A DNA stretch of 64,000 nucleotides from Flavobacterium petrolei (lineage in GTDB: Bacteria; Bacteroidota; Bacteroidia; Flavobacteriales; Flavobacteriaceae). A model generated the notes under the pieces. The model was not told the origin of the DNA. It saw nothing but the letters and a program-made list of their open reading frames with translations, and searched no databases. The translations under genes were made by a program, and so were the position numbers. The stretch is taken from NCBI RefSeq assembly GCF_003314435.2, contig NZ_QNVY02000001.1, positions 1-64,000 on the forward strand. The letters are read 5' to 3'. Positions 55,067-62,618 of the stretch are shown one piece after another (positions within the stretch are counted from its first letter, which is position 1; every line of letters starts with the position of its first letter).

Positions 55067-55603
55067 ATGAAAAACACATTCAATATCAAAACAGTTTTCA
55101 CAACGTTAGCTATCGTATTAGGAATAGCGACGACAAGTGCGCAGGAAGTACAAAATTACGATCAGGGATTTCGTCTTGGAGTTGGAATCAACGGAGGACT
55201 TCCTCTTGACAATCCGTACGATTTCAGTTTGGGTGCCGATGCAAGACTTCAGTATGATTTATCCCAAAAATATTCGCTGACCCTAACCACAGGATTCAGC
55301 AATATGTTTGTGTCAGGTGACAATAATGACTTGGGTTACATTCCTGCAAAAGCCGGTTTCAAAGCTTTTGTCCTTAAAGACCAATTGTATTTAATGGGAG
55401 AAGTTGGTGCTGCATTTGCAGTTACAAACGGATACAATGATACCTCTTTGTTATTGAGCCCATCCATTGGATATGCTACGGATAAAATTGACATCAGTTT
55501 GCGATACGAACACTTTAATGACTTTCCAGTTGTTAAAAACGACGTAGCTAAAGATGGTTTAGGACAAATATCGCTTCGATTAGCATACGGTTTCAAATTA
55601 TAA
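55067..55603 (+). CDS. Outer-membrane beta-barrel-like secreted protein, 178 aa
   Basis: Signal peptide (about 1-25, ATTSAQ) then an alternating strand pattern (RLGVGINGGLPLD, SLTLTTGFSNMFV, LMGEVGAAFAVTNG and ISLRLAYGFKL at the C-terminus). The terminal aromatic-hydrophobic strand fits insertion by the BAM machine. No specific family is recognised. It belongs to the 53850-55961 gene run. Confidence 0.7.
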   Translation: MKNTFNIKTVFTTLAIVLGIATTSAQEVQNYDQGFRLGVGINGGLPLDNPYDFSLGADARLQYDLSQKYSLTLTTGFSNMFVSGDNNDLGYIPAKAGFKAFVLKDQLYLMGEVGAAFAVTNGYNDTSLLLSPSIGYATDKIDISLRYEHFNDFPVVKNDVAKDGLGQISLRLAYGFKL

Positions 55604-55616
55604 GAAAAAACCCAAA

Positions 55617-55961
55617 ATGAAAAATGCACTAGTACTATTCGGTTTTTTTTTCCTGACAATCACTTTTACCTCGTGTCAAAGTGAAAAGGAAAAGAAAGCC
55701 GAATTGGTTACAAATAAATACATTCGCTTTATTGATTCGGTTACCCAAAAAACTACTGCTGATGCAGCGGCAAATTGGTCCACTATTGAAAAATATTTCG
55801 AGAAACAATCCACGGAACTCAATAGCACGATTGACGACTTAGAAGATACAGCGGCCTTTGATGCCAAAATTGATTCCGCAACCGCCAAATATGAAGCGTT
55901 CAGGAATTCTATTCGGCAACAAAAAGGAATTTTAAAAGGCGCAAACCTTTTAGAAAAATAA
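55617..55961 (+). CDS. Small lipoprotein, DUF6565-like, 114 aa
   Basis: Lipobox FTSC (about Cys20) followed by a charged, predicted all-helical body (AELVTNKYIRFIDSVTQKTT, STELNSTIDDLEDTAAFDAK). It resembles the small helical lipoproteins that accompany YtxH and lmo0937 genes in flavobacteria; the DUF number is a tentative recollection. It starts 13 bases after the preceding stop and is followed by a terminator. Confidence 0.65.
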   Translation: MKNALVLFGFFFLTITFTSCQSEKEKKAELVTNKYIRFIDSVTQKTTADAAANWSTIEKYFEKQSTELNSTIDDLEDTAAFDAKIDSATAKYEAFRNSIRQQKGILKGANLLEK

Positions 55962-55980
55962 TATTGGTTAGTTATGGATG

Positions 55981-56022
55981 CAAAAAAACCAGCGGAAAAT
56001 TTCTTTTCGCTGGTTTTTGGTT
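55981..56022 (+). terminator. Terminator between the 55617 gene and prfA
   Basis: AAAACCAGCG pairs with CGCTGGTTTT around a 13-base loop, with A and T tracts. It can act for both convergent genes. Confidence 0.8.
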
Positions 56023-56040
56023 TTGTAGCATTCTGGTTTG

Positions 56041-57117
56041 TTAGAAAGCCTCGCTGGCTTCTTTTAATTTCTCCATGTTATTTACCAATTGAAGCTCATC
56101 AATCAATTTTTGAATTTTACCATTCATTACACCGTCCATATCAAAAACATCCATTCCTACCCTATGATCAGTAACACGACCTTGAGCATAATTATAGGTA
56201 CGGATTTTTGCTGAACGGTCACCAGAACTTACTTGTGAGGTACGTTTTGTTGCATCTTCGGCTTGCTTTTTAGCTAATTCTTGTTCGTACAAACGAGAAC
56301 GCAAAACACCAAAAGCTTTGTCTTTATTTTTATGTTGCGATTTCTGATCCTGACATTGTGCTACCAATCCGGTAGGAATGTGGGTCAAACGAACCGCCGA
56401 TTTCGTAGTATTTACCGATTGTCCACCAGGTCCTGACGAACAAAAGAAATCCACACGCACATCATTCATATCAATTTGTACGTCAAATTCCTCCGCTTCC
56501 GGAAGAACCATAACTGTCGCTGCTGATGTGTGAACACGTCCTTGCGTTTCGGTTTGCGGTACACGTTGCACACGGTGCACACCAGCTTCAAACTTCAAAG
56601 TTCCGTAAACATCCTCACCGGTAACTTCAAAAATCACCTCTTTGAAACCACCCGAAGTACCTTCATTCATATCTACCACAGAAGTTCTCCAACCTCTGTT
56701 TTCACAATATTTTGTGTACATACGGAACAAATCTCCCGCAAAAATACTCGCTTCATCCCCACCCGTTCCGGCGCGAATCTCGACCATCACGTTCTTGGCA
56801 TCTTCCTCGTCTTTCGGAATCAACATAAACTTGATTTCATCCTCTAGTTCCGGCAATCTTCCCTTGGCTTCGTCGAGTTGCATTTTGGCCATTTCGGTCA
56901 TATCTGCATCACTGTTATCAGCAATTATTTCGTTTGCTTCATCGATATTCGCCATCAAAATAACGTATTCATCGCGCTTTTCAGCCAAAGCTTTTAAACT
57001 TTTGTACTCTTGATTCAATTGCACATAACGCTTCTGATCCGAGATTACATCCGGCTGAATAATCAAATCCGAAATCTCATCGAAACGTTGTTTTACTATT
57101 TGAAGTCTATCTAACAT
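56041..57117 (-). CDS. prfA: Peptide chain release factor 1
   Basis: Recognises UAA and UAG and triggers peptide release. The 358 residues contain the N-terminal helical domain, the RF1 core and the GGQ loop in [17 protein letters not shown], followed by [14 protein letters not shown]. The C-terminal [20 protein letters not shown] favours RF1 over RF2, and no programmed frameshift is present. The promoter upstream matches the consensus exactly. It is monocistronic. Confidence 0.94.
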   Translation of the reverse strand: MLDRLQIVKQRFDEISDLIIQPDVISDQKRYVQLNQEYKSLKALAEKRDEYVILMANIDEANEIIADNSDADMTEMAKMQLDEAKGRLPELEDEIKFMLIPKDEEDAKNVMVEIRAGTGGDEASIFAGDLFRMYTKYCENRGWRTSVVDMNEGTSGGFKEVIFEVTGEDVYGTLKFEAGVHRVQRVPQTETQGRVHTSAATVMVLPEAEEFDVQIDMNDVRVDFFCSSGPGGQSVNTTKSAVRLTHIPTGLVAQCQDQKSQHKNKDKAFGVLRSRLYEQELAKKQAEDATKRTSQVSSGDRSAKIRTYNYAQGRVTDHRVGMDVFDMDGVMNGKIQKLIDELQLVNNMEKLKEASEAF

Positions 57118-57141
57118 TTTCTTAGTCCTTTATTTAGACTG

Positions 57142-57172
57142 CAAAATTACGAAAAAAGTATTCAGTTTGCAA
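57142..57172 (-). promoter_or_regulatory. prfA promoter
   Basis: On the minus strand TTG (57172-57170), a 20-base spacer and TAATTTTG (57149-57142) match the Bacteroidota consensus. The -7 box lies 24 bases before the prfA ATG. Confidence 0.75.
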
Positions 57173-57226
57173 GGTTCGCAATTTAGATTGTCATTGCGAA
57201 CAATGAGAAAAGAATTGTGTGGCAAT

Positions 57227-57316
57227 CAGGAGCTGTTTCCTGCTCTCATTCCAATCTTTTTTATAAAACTTGCTTCGCGTTTTATCAAAAAAGGATTTTC
57301 CCTTCCATCAGGGCTA
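57227..57316. repeat. TAGCCC-type palindromic intergenic element, copy 4
   Basis: The element runs from CAGGAGCTGTTTCCTGCTCT to CATCAGGGCTA. A near-perfect stem of CTTTTTTATAAAAC (57256-57269) with GTTTTATCAAAAAAG (57279-57293) lies in the middle. The flanks match copy 1 at 14271-14350 in the same orientation. It directly follows a GTCATTGCGAACAATGAG-type repeat (about 57190). Confidence 0.7.
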
Positions 57317-57343
57317 TGGCATTTGTGTTAAAATAATTGCATT

Positions 57344-57357
57344 TACGGTTTTCCGTA
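57344..57357. promoter_or_regulatory. Inverted repeat TACGG-TTTT-CCGTA, second copy
   Basis: The 14-base inverted repeat and its GCATTTACGG context closely match the element at 7091-7104. No clear gene starts right after it. A second inverted repeat (TCATACAT 57472-57479 with ATGTATGA 57502-57509) and a GTTAGC box (57531-57536) complete this 450-base gap before the gene at 57568. Confidence 0.4.
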
Positions 57358-57567
57358 ATATTACTGGAAGGAAAGAAGTTAGTTTTGAATTGAGATTTAA
57401 ACTTGAAGATTTTTTATCAGTATTTTCGGAAAAAAATTATATATTTGAAAATAACTAGGCTCTGATGTTTATCATACATATCTATCCAATTTTGCGATGA
57501 CATGTATGATGTTGTCAGTATTATATATTAGTTAGCATTCATGTTACAAAATTGAGAAACCTATCAA

Positions 57568-58371
57568 ATGAATTACGATTTCAGTTTACAAGAATTACTA
57601 AAACTTATTGTTCCTTTAAAAGAACTTGAAAACTCAAATCTTGATAGATTAGATAGAGAAATAGGAATATATTATTTGGTTGTTAATCTATATTCAAATC
57701 TTGATTTACTTAAACATTTAGCTATGTCCGGTGCAAAAACTCAACCACTCATAACTCTTGGCAGAATGATAATTGACAATTATTCAATATTGTTTCTTTT
57801 ATCTTCATATTCAACAAAAGAGGAACAAAATTTACGATACTATCTGTATTTACTCGATTCAATTTCAGTAAGATCTGAGTCAGTTAAAAGTTTTCACGAA
57901 GGAATTGAACATCAATTGACACTACAACATCGAAATGAGAAAGAAAGTCTAATTAATCACGATAAGAGAATTATAACTAAACTAAAAGCAAAAATCGTTT
58001 CTGAAAATTTACAAAATATTACTAGCCAAAATGACATAGCTAAATATAATTGGAAATTTCAAAGTGTTATAAGTGCAAAAAATAAATCATATTATAATTG
58101 GTATGAATTATATAATATTGCAAAAATTCCAAAACCTTTTAGCGAAACAATTCAAAAGCATTTTTCAGCATTTGTTCATGGTCTTGGAATGGTTATAATT
58201 TATGAACAAAAAAATAAAGCGATGGAAGAATCTGTAATGTCTTTATTAATGATTGTTCAATTTCTTACTGCGCAAATAATTGTGAATGAATATTCGGAGT
58301 TAACTAAGAATGTTATTTTAGATAAAGAATTCAAACTTAACATGCATGAAGGTTGGAACAATTGGAAATAA
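57568..58371 (+). CDS. Hypothetical protein, 267 aa, DUF5677-like
   Basis: A predicted all-helical cytoplasmic protein. It resembles DUF5677-type proteins in its helical repeats and in segments such as LITLGRMIIDNYSILFLLSS and the late HFSAFVHGLGMV with an embedded His, but the match is tentative. Function is unknown. It is the first of a series of same-strand accessory genes separated by repeats; a GTTAGC box lies 31 bases upstream and a structured element begins 9 bases after the stop. Confidence 0.55.
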   Translation: MNYDFSLQELLKLIVPLKELENSNLDRLDREIGIYYLVVNLYSNLDLLKHLAMSGAKTQPLITLGRMIIDNYSILFLLSSYSTKEEQNLRYYLYLLDSISVRSESVKSFHEGIEHQLTLQHRNEKESLINHDKRIITKLKAKIVSENLQNITSQNDIAKYNWKFQSVISAKNKSYYNWYELYNIAKIPKPFSETIQKHFSAFVHGLGMVIIYEQKNKAMEESVMSLLMIVQFLTAQIIVNEYSELTKNVILDKEFKLNMHEGWNNWK

Positions 58372-58380
58372 AACTCAAAT

Positions 58381-58495
58381 GCTAACAGGTATTACGACGG
58401 ATTTGGAACGTTGGTCTAGTATTTGGGGAGATTTGGCAAATCCGAACATAGGGCTTAATTTAGTCCCAAACCTGCTGTATTAACAGAACGTTAGC
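58381..58495. repeat. Structured intergenic element bounded by GCTAAC/GTTAGC, copy 1
   Basis: GCTAAC (58381-58386) and GTTAGC (58490-58495) are perfect inverted ends. Inside, ACGACGGATTTGG (58394-58406) is complementary at 10 of 13 positions to CCAAACCTGCTGT (58466-58478). A block around GGCTTAATTTAGTCCCAAA (58452-58470) is shared with 60221-60369. Size and symmetry are attC-like, but the ends do not fully match the attC consensus. Confidence 0.6.
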
Positions 58496-58516
58496 AGTAA
58501 TAAATTTAGAGCAATT

Positions 58517-59494
58517 ATGGATAAGAAAACACAAGAAGATTTCAAAAATTTACAATCTATATTTAAAAGCGCACACAGTAAAAAACATGAATGCTTACTT
58601 TGTTCTGATAATGCTATTAATTCACATGTTTTACAGAAAAACGGGATTTTAAATCTAATCAGTTCAAATAATCATGTCATACAGATTAAAAGCAAAGATT
58701 TTTTTTCAATAGACGAAAGTGGATTATTAGATATTAAATCTGTGGGAATAAATAGTGCAATGTCATATCCATTATTCTGTAACTTTCACGACACGCATGT
58801 ATTTGCTCCGATTGAAAAAGAAGAGTTAAATTTAAATTTATACATTAGTCAATTGTTATTTTCATATCGTGCATTATGTGCCGAAATGAGAAAGAAGATA
58901 ATTAATGTCGACATATTTCATAGAGTAAAAGATTCGAGTCACTTTGCATTTAGAGGTCCTTTATTGGAAATGGCAAAAATGCAAATTGAAGCAAACACCA
59001 TGGGCATAAATGACATGGACTGGTTTAAGACAGAATTTGAAAAAGCTATTATTGATCCCGAAAACAATAAAAATTATGTTTTTGAAAAAATGGAATTTGA
59101 TTTTATCCCTGTAAGTGTTTCCGCTGTATATTCGCCAATAAATCCTGAAGTTCATAAATTAGAAGTACTAATGAATTCTGCAAATATTTTAAATTATATT
59201 TTTATCAATTTAATTCCACAAAATAACAAACTGACTTTGATTATTGGATATCATAAACTAAAAAAAGATGAGTGGATAATGAATTACATCACATCATGGA
59301 AAAATATAAACCAAAAAGAATTTGAAATAAAACTAAATGATCTTTTAGCAACAAAAATTGAAACTTGGTGTATATCTCCAGAGTATTTTTTAACACTAAA
59401 TACCAAAAACATTGATTTATTTAAAAAATATTGGAATGACAACGCCATGAATTTAAAAATCACTCAAGCTATTGATTTTAACATATTTGAATAA
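58517..59494 (+). CDS. Hypothetical protein with HNH-like zinc-binding residues, 325 aa
   Basis: No named family is recognised. A possible zinc site is built from C26-x2-C29 in ECLLCSDNAINSHVLQK, H37, and C88-x2-H91 in YPLFCNFHDTHVFAPIE. The spacing, the SHVLQK motif and the FCxxHD..F.PIE segment recall HNH-type or related proteins found in defence and mobile contexts. The rest is mixed alpha-beta with no catalytic motif. It starts 22 bases after a GTTAGC box. Nuclease activity is a possibility only. Confidence 0.55.
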   Translation: MDKKTQEDFKNLQSIFKSAHSKKHECLLCSDNAINSHVLQKNGILNLISSNNHVIQIKSKDFFSIDESGLLDIKSVGINSAMSYPLFCNFHDTHVFAPIEKEELNLNLYISQLLFSYRALCAEMRKKIINVDIFHRVKDSSHFAFRGPLLEMAKMQIEANTMGINDMDWFKTEFEKAIIDPENNKNYVFEKMEFDFIPVSVSAVYSPINPEVHKLEVLMNSANILNYIFINLIPQNNKLTLIIGYHKLKKDEWIMNYITSWKNINQKEFEIKLNDLLATKIETWCISPEYFLTLNTKNIDLFKKYWNDNAMNLKITQAIDFNIFE

Positions 59495-59501
59495 TTTTAC
59501 C

Positions 59502-59619
59502 CCGATCGCGCGCATATCCACAATCGTTAGCGCAGTTTTGCAAACTGTGCCCACAAAGAGAAGCACATAAAATAATAAACAAACTGGATGGGATTGCTTC
59601 GTTCCTTGCAATGACTTAA
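59502..59619. repeat. Intergenic repeat type 3, copy 1
   Basis: A roughly 115-base repeat containing ATCGTTAGCGCAGTTTTGCA, CACAAAGAGAAGC and GGGATTGCTTCGTTCCTTGC. It is highly similar to 61013-61130, and partly to 62367-62460 and 62482-62588. It separates the 58517 and 59664 genes. Confidence 0.75.
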
Positions 59620-59663
59620 CTCGCGATAGCCTTTGGGCAGCAAGCTAAAAGAAAAACATAAGA

Positions 59664-60203
59664 ATGAAATTCGACAGAAAAGATAAAATAGAAATTTTTG
59701 AAAATGCAATTAGTTGGATTGTAGTATTTGCACTTTTTGTTTATGGTGGAGGTAAAATAGTACAATTTGATGGAGCTTCTGAAATTAACAAAACTGTTTC
59801 AGAAATGACTGGAATGGAATTGATGTGGGCTTTTTATGGTTACTCCAAATCATATGCATTAACTTTAGGACTTTTTGAAATAATTGGAGGAACATTAATT
59901 TTAATGAAAAGAACTAGAATTATTGGTTGTTTGTTCACATCTACTATACTTGTAAATGTAATTTTACAAGACATATATTTCGAAGTGCATCTTGGAGCAT
60001 TGAAAGCAGCTATTCTATACCAAGTGTTACTTCTAATGATTTTATGGCTAAATAAAGATAAAGTTATTCAAAGCATAAAGGCTTTAATGAATCTCAATAC
60101 ACCTCAACAACCAAAAAATAAATTTATAATCAAATTAGCTATTGCTTTTATTTGTTTTGTACTATTGAGAATAACAGAATACTATATAACAATTAAATTG
60201 TAG
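59664..60203 (+). CDS. DoxX-like membrane protein, paralogue 2
   Basis: A 179-residue protein with about four to five membrane helices, roughly 80 percent identical to the protein at 19978-20517 and colinear without gaps. Blocks such as GASEINKTVSEMTGMELMW and YFEVHLGALKAAILYQ are identical. The function is unknown. It sits in the repeat-rich accessory region, while paralogue 1 stands in an ordinary location, so one copy may have been gained by duplication or transfer. Confidence 0.7.
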   Translation: MKFDRKDKIEIFENAISWIVVFALFVYGGGKIVQFDGASEINKTVSEMTGMELMWAFYGYSKSYALTLGLFEIIGGTLILMKRTRIIGCLFTSTILVNVILQDIYFEVHLGALKAAILYQVLLLMILWLNKDKVIQSIKALMNLNTPQQPKNKFIIKLAIAFICFVLLRITEYYITIKL

Positions 60204-60220
60204 AACCAATTACCAAAAAT

Positions 60221-60369
60221 TACTACAACGGATTTAGGTATTGGCTTAATGGAAAAATGGTTTTATATTTGGGATGATTTGCTTCGCCTGTTCGCTATCG
60301 CTCAGGTGACAAATCCAAAAACAAGGCTTAATTTAGTCTCAAATTGCTTGTTTCGCGAGAACGTCAGGC
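60221..60369. repeat. Structured intergenic element, copy 2 with inserted palindrome
   Basis: It shares TACAACGGATTT, TATTTGGGATGATTTG and AAGGCTTAATTTAGTCTC with the element at 58381-58495. It ends in AACGTCAGGC where copy 1 has AACGTTAGC. A 28-base partly palindromic insert (60282-60309, GCCTGTTCGCTATCGCTCAG core) splits the GATTTG/CAAATC centre. Confidence 0.6.
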
Positions 60370-60421
60370 TAAAAATTCCTAGTAACTGAATCAACTAAGT
60401 AGACAATCATAATCAGTTTTT

Positions 60422-60994
60422 ATGGACGAGAAAATGTTTTTTAAGATCCGTATATATTTCACAGGAATTGTAACAATTGCCATATGGACACTTTTAGCCT
60501 GGAATTATTATCATGGAGGTGTGCCAAGTCACCATATTTTGAACGATAAAGACTTACCGGAAATCTCTAATTGGTGGGGTGGACTGCTACTTCCTTTTTT
60601 AACTTGGTTTCTTTTGTACCGAATCCAAAAGAGAATTGTTCGTCATAACAATGGAAGGTCTGAAACGTCAAATTATCAAAAACATACACTTTACAGATTC
60701 ACTGGTTCTTTATTATTCGGGGTGCTGCTATCTGTCTTTTTTACTTTTGGCCATTCGGATTTATCGGGTTACATGATATTGGGACTATTGCCATTAGCCC
60801 TGTACTTTCCAATTTTTCGGGCAGAATGTCTTCTAGGTTTCGTTATTGGCATGACATTTACATTTGGTGCTGTACTTCCAACTGGTATCGGATCCATATT
60901 AACATTAGTGAGTGCAATACTATATATATTCGTCCGACCTGGAATATTATATATTGCATCAAAGTTTGTGCAAATTGCATCGTCAAATAAATAA
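60422..60994 (+). CDS. Hypothetical membrane protein, 190 aa
   Basis: Not recognised. It has about five membrane helices, beginning with a span at about 11-27, a periplasmic or cytoplasmic loop (HGGVPSHHILNDKDLPEISN) and a basic loop (RIQKRIVRHNNGRSETSNYQ). There is no catalytic motif. It is flanked on both sides by intergenic repeats in the accessory stretch. Confidence 0.6.
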   Translation: MDEKMFFKIRIYFTGIVTIAIWTLLAWNYYHGGVPSHHILNDKDLPEISNWWGGLLLPFLTWFLLYRIQKRIVRHNNGRSETSNYQKHTLYRFTGSLLFGVLLSVFFTFGHSDLSGYMILGLLPLALYFPIFRAECLLGFVIGMTFTFGAVLPTGIGSILTLVSAILYIFVRPGILYIASKFVQIASSNK

Positions 60995-61012
60995 AGAACA
61001 ACAATTAAAAGC

Positions 61013-61130
61013 CCGATTGCTCGGATATCCATAATCGTTAGCGCAGTTTTGCAAACTGTTCCCACAACGAAAAGCAAATAAAATAATAGACAAACTGGAT
61101 AGGATTGCTTCGTTCCTCGCAATGAAATAA
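61013..61130. repeat. Intergenic repeat type 3, copy 2
   Basis: Highly similar to 59502-59619, with ATCGTTAGCGCAGTTTTGCA, GACAAACTGGATAGGATTGC and TCGTTCCTCGCAATGA. It lies between the 60422 and 61156 genes. Confidence 0.75.
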
Positions 61131-61155
61131 GCCTATCATTAACAAATAAAAGCTA

Positions 61156-61479
61156 ATGATAGTTTCCATCACTAAAATCGAGTTAAATTCATACCTAAAA
61201 CTGATTCCTTTTTTTAAGTTCAATGGGCAAATCATAGCAGAGCTGCAACAAGCCAACTGTAAAAAACACAAAGTAGCCGGCAGTTGGAACGGGAGAGTTT
61301 GGTACACCATGACGTTATGGGAAAATGAAAATGACATTAACGCTTTTTATCACAATGGCACCCATCTGGCAGCGATGAAACACTCCGGAAAATTCTCCTC
61401 CAAAATTGAATCTCGTCGCACACAAAACGAGGATTTGATACGTTGGAAAGAAGCAAAGAAATTGTTTGGTAATAATTAA
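61156..61479 (+). CDS. Small dimeric alpha-beta barrel-like protein (DUF3291/ABM type), 107 aa
   Basis: A 107-residue cytoplasmic protein with an alpha-beta-barrel pattern: VSITKIELNSYLKLIPFFKF, then GRVWYTMTLWENENDINAFY with the typical W-x-NE helix and a His (GTHLAAMKHSGKF). The pattern suits the DUF3291 or antibiotic-biosynthesis-monooxygenase superfamily. Substrate and activity are unknown. It lies in the repeat-rich accessory region; copy 1 of the 61487-61564 repeat begins 8 bases after the stop. Confidence 0.6.
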   Translation: MIVSITKIELNSYLKLIPFFKFNGQIIAELQQANCKKHKVAGSWNGRVWYTMTLWENENDINAFYHNGTHLAAMKHSGKFSSKIESRRTQNEDLIRWKEAKKLFGNN

Positions 61480-61486
61480 TCTCAAG

Positions 61487-61564
61487 CCAGCTCTGCGAAG
61501 TATGAATAAGTCGTATCAACAAAATATAATCGGGATTGCTCTGCGAAGTCTCCCGACTTCATAG
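61487..61564. repeat. Intergenic repeat type 4, copy 1
   Basis: About 78 bases starting CCAGCTCTGCGAAG and containing AATAAGTCGTATCAAC and CGGGATTGCTCTGCGAAGTC. The first 64 bases match 62247-62310 with one difference. It ends in a small GAAGTC/GACTTC hairpin. Confidence 0.8.
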
Positions 61565-61607
61565 TAAGAATTAAGTAAGCAAAACAATAATTCACATTAA
61601 ATAAATT

Positions 61608-62168
61608 ATGGTCAAACCAAAAACGTTATGCGCAATAGGACTCGTTTTTTTCGTTACGAGTTATGTATTCTTTTCTCTTATTTCATTGAACACTCAAAAA
61701 TATATTGATCTGGCGCATTGGTTTAATTTAATTGGAGCTGTGTTACTATTTTCTTTTAATAATGTATTTCCCAAGAACAAGATTACCACCGTAGCTTCTG
61801 TAATTACAACTCTAGGAATTATTGCTCATATCGGACTTTGCACAATTGATTTTATTATGTGGAGTTTTGGTAATGATGCTATTGGCAGCGAAAAATTAAG
61901 AGAACAAATAAGTAATACACCATTAATCTTATACCCATTTATTATTGTTGGTCCGTCTTTACTTTTTATAGGTTTGGCTGCTCATGCGCTAAACTTCATC
62001 AAAACAAATCCAATAAGCACTCTTATGGTAGTAATAGGCGGTCCTTTTGTTGGACTTTCCTACTTCATTTGGAATAATGGTTTTCTAATGTTAATCAGCT
62101 GTATGGTATTTACTTCCGGATTAGCTTTACTTCTATTTCGAGAAGAGGTAAAAAGATGGCAATATTAA
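61608..62168 (+). CDS. Hypothetical membrane protein, 186 aa
   Basis: Not recognised. It has about six membrane helices with short loops, beginning MVKPKTLCAIGLVFFVTSYV and ending in a basic tail (REEVKRWQY). There is no catalytic motif. It is flanked by the two copies of the type 4 repeat (61487-61564 and 62247-62325), so gene plus repeats could move or duplicate as a unit. Confidence 0.6.
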   Translation: MVKPKTLCAIGLVFFVTSYVFFSLISLNTQKYIDLAHWFNLIGAVLLFSFNNVFPKNKITTVASVITTLGIIAHIGLCTIDFIMWSFGNDAIGSEKLREQISNTPLILYPFIIVGPSLLFIGLAAHALNFIKTNPISTLMVVIGGPFVGLSYFIWNNGFLMLISCMVFTSGLALLLFREEVKRWQY

Positions 62169-62246
62169 AAGGGACAAACTATTCTTCTAAGTAGGATGAA
62201 TTTAAATTTTGAGCACAATCATAGCGTTTGCAACGCGATAACTTTA

Positions 62247-62325
62247 CCAGCTCTACGAAGTATGAATAAGTCGTATCAACAAAATATAATCGGGATTGCT
62301 CTGCGAAGTCTCTGACTTCGTAGCC
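62247..62325. repeat. Intergenic repeat type 4, copy 2
   Basis: Direct repeat of 61487-61564, with one mismatch in the first 64 bases, diverging at the terminal hairpin. Confidence 0.8.
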
Positions 62326-62366
62326 ATCCAATAATCAATAAACACAGGGAAATAAAATTTGCTAAA

Positions 62367-62460
62367 GTTAGAACGACATACAGCAAAATGTGCCCACAAC
62401 GAGAAGCGAATAAATAATAGACAAACTAGATGGGATTGCTTCGTTCCTCGCAATTACTCA
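62367..62460. repeat. Intergenic repeat type 3, copy 3
   Basis: Contains GTGCCCACAACGAGAAGCGA, GACAAACTAGATGGGATTGC and TCGTTCCTCGCAATTAC. The left part is eroded: GTTAGAACG in place of GTTAGCGCAG. Confidence 0.65.
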
Positions 62461-62481
62461 AACAAGTCGCTAGGAAATAAA

Positions 62482-62588
62482 CCGGATCACTCGGATATTC
62501 ACAAGAGTTACCGTAGTTTTGCAAACTGTGTACACAACGAGCAACAAATAATAGGAATGGGATTGCGTCGTTCCTCGAAATGACTTAA
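62482..62588. repeat. Intergenic repeat type 3, copy 4
   Basis: Contains CTCGGATATTCACAAGAGTT, GTAGTTTTGCAAACTG and GGGATTGCGTCGTTCCTCG. It lies 31 bases upstream of the 62619 gene, in tandem with copy 3. Confidence 0.65.
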
Positions 62589-62618
62589 TCCATTCGCCCA
62601 CAGATAAAACCAATTAAA

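Noticed and set aside
57270..57458. 62-aa ORF crossing the repeat upstream of 57568
   Set aside because: Most of it is read through the palindromic element and the TACGG inverted repeat, and it uses no convincing start.
61038..61337. 99-aa minus-strand ORF and similar ORFs at 59527 and 62253
   Set aside because: They read through the type 3 and type 4 intergenic repeats on the reverse strand; shared peptide words come from the repeats, not from a gene family.
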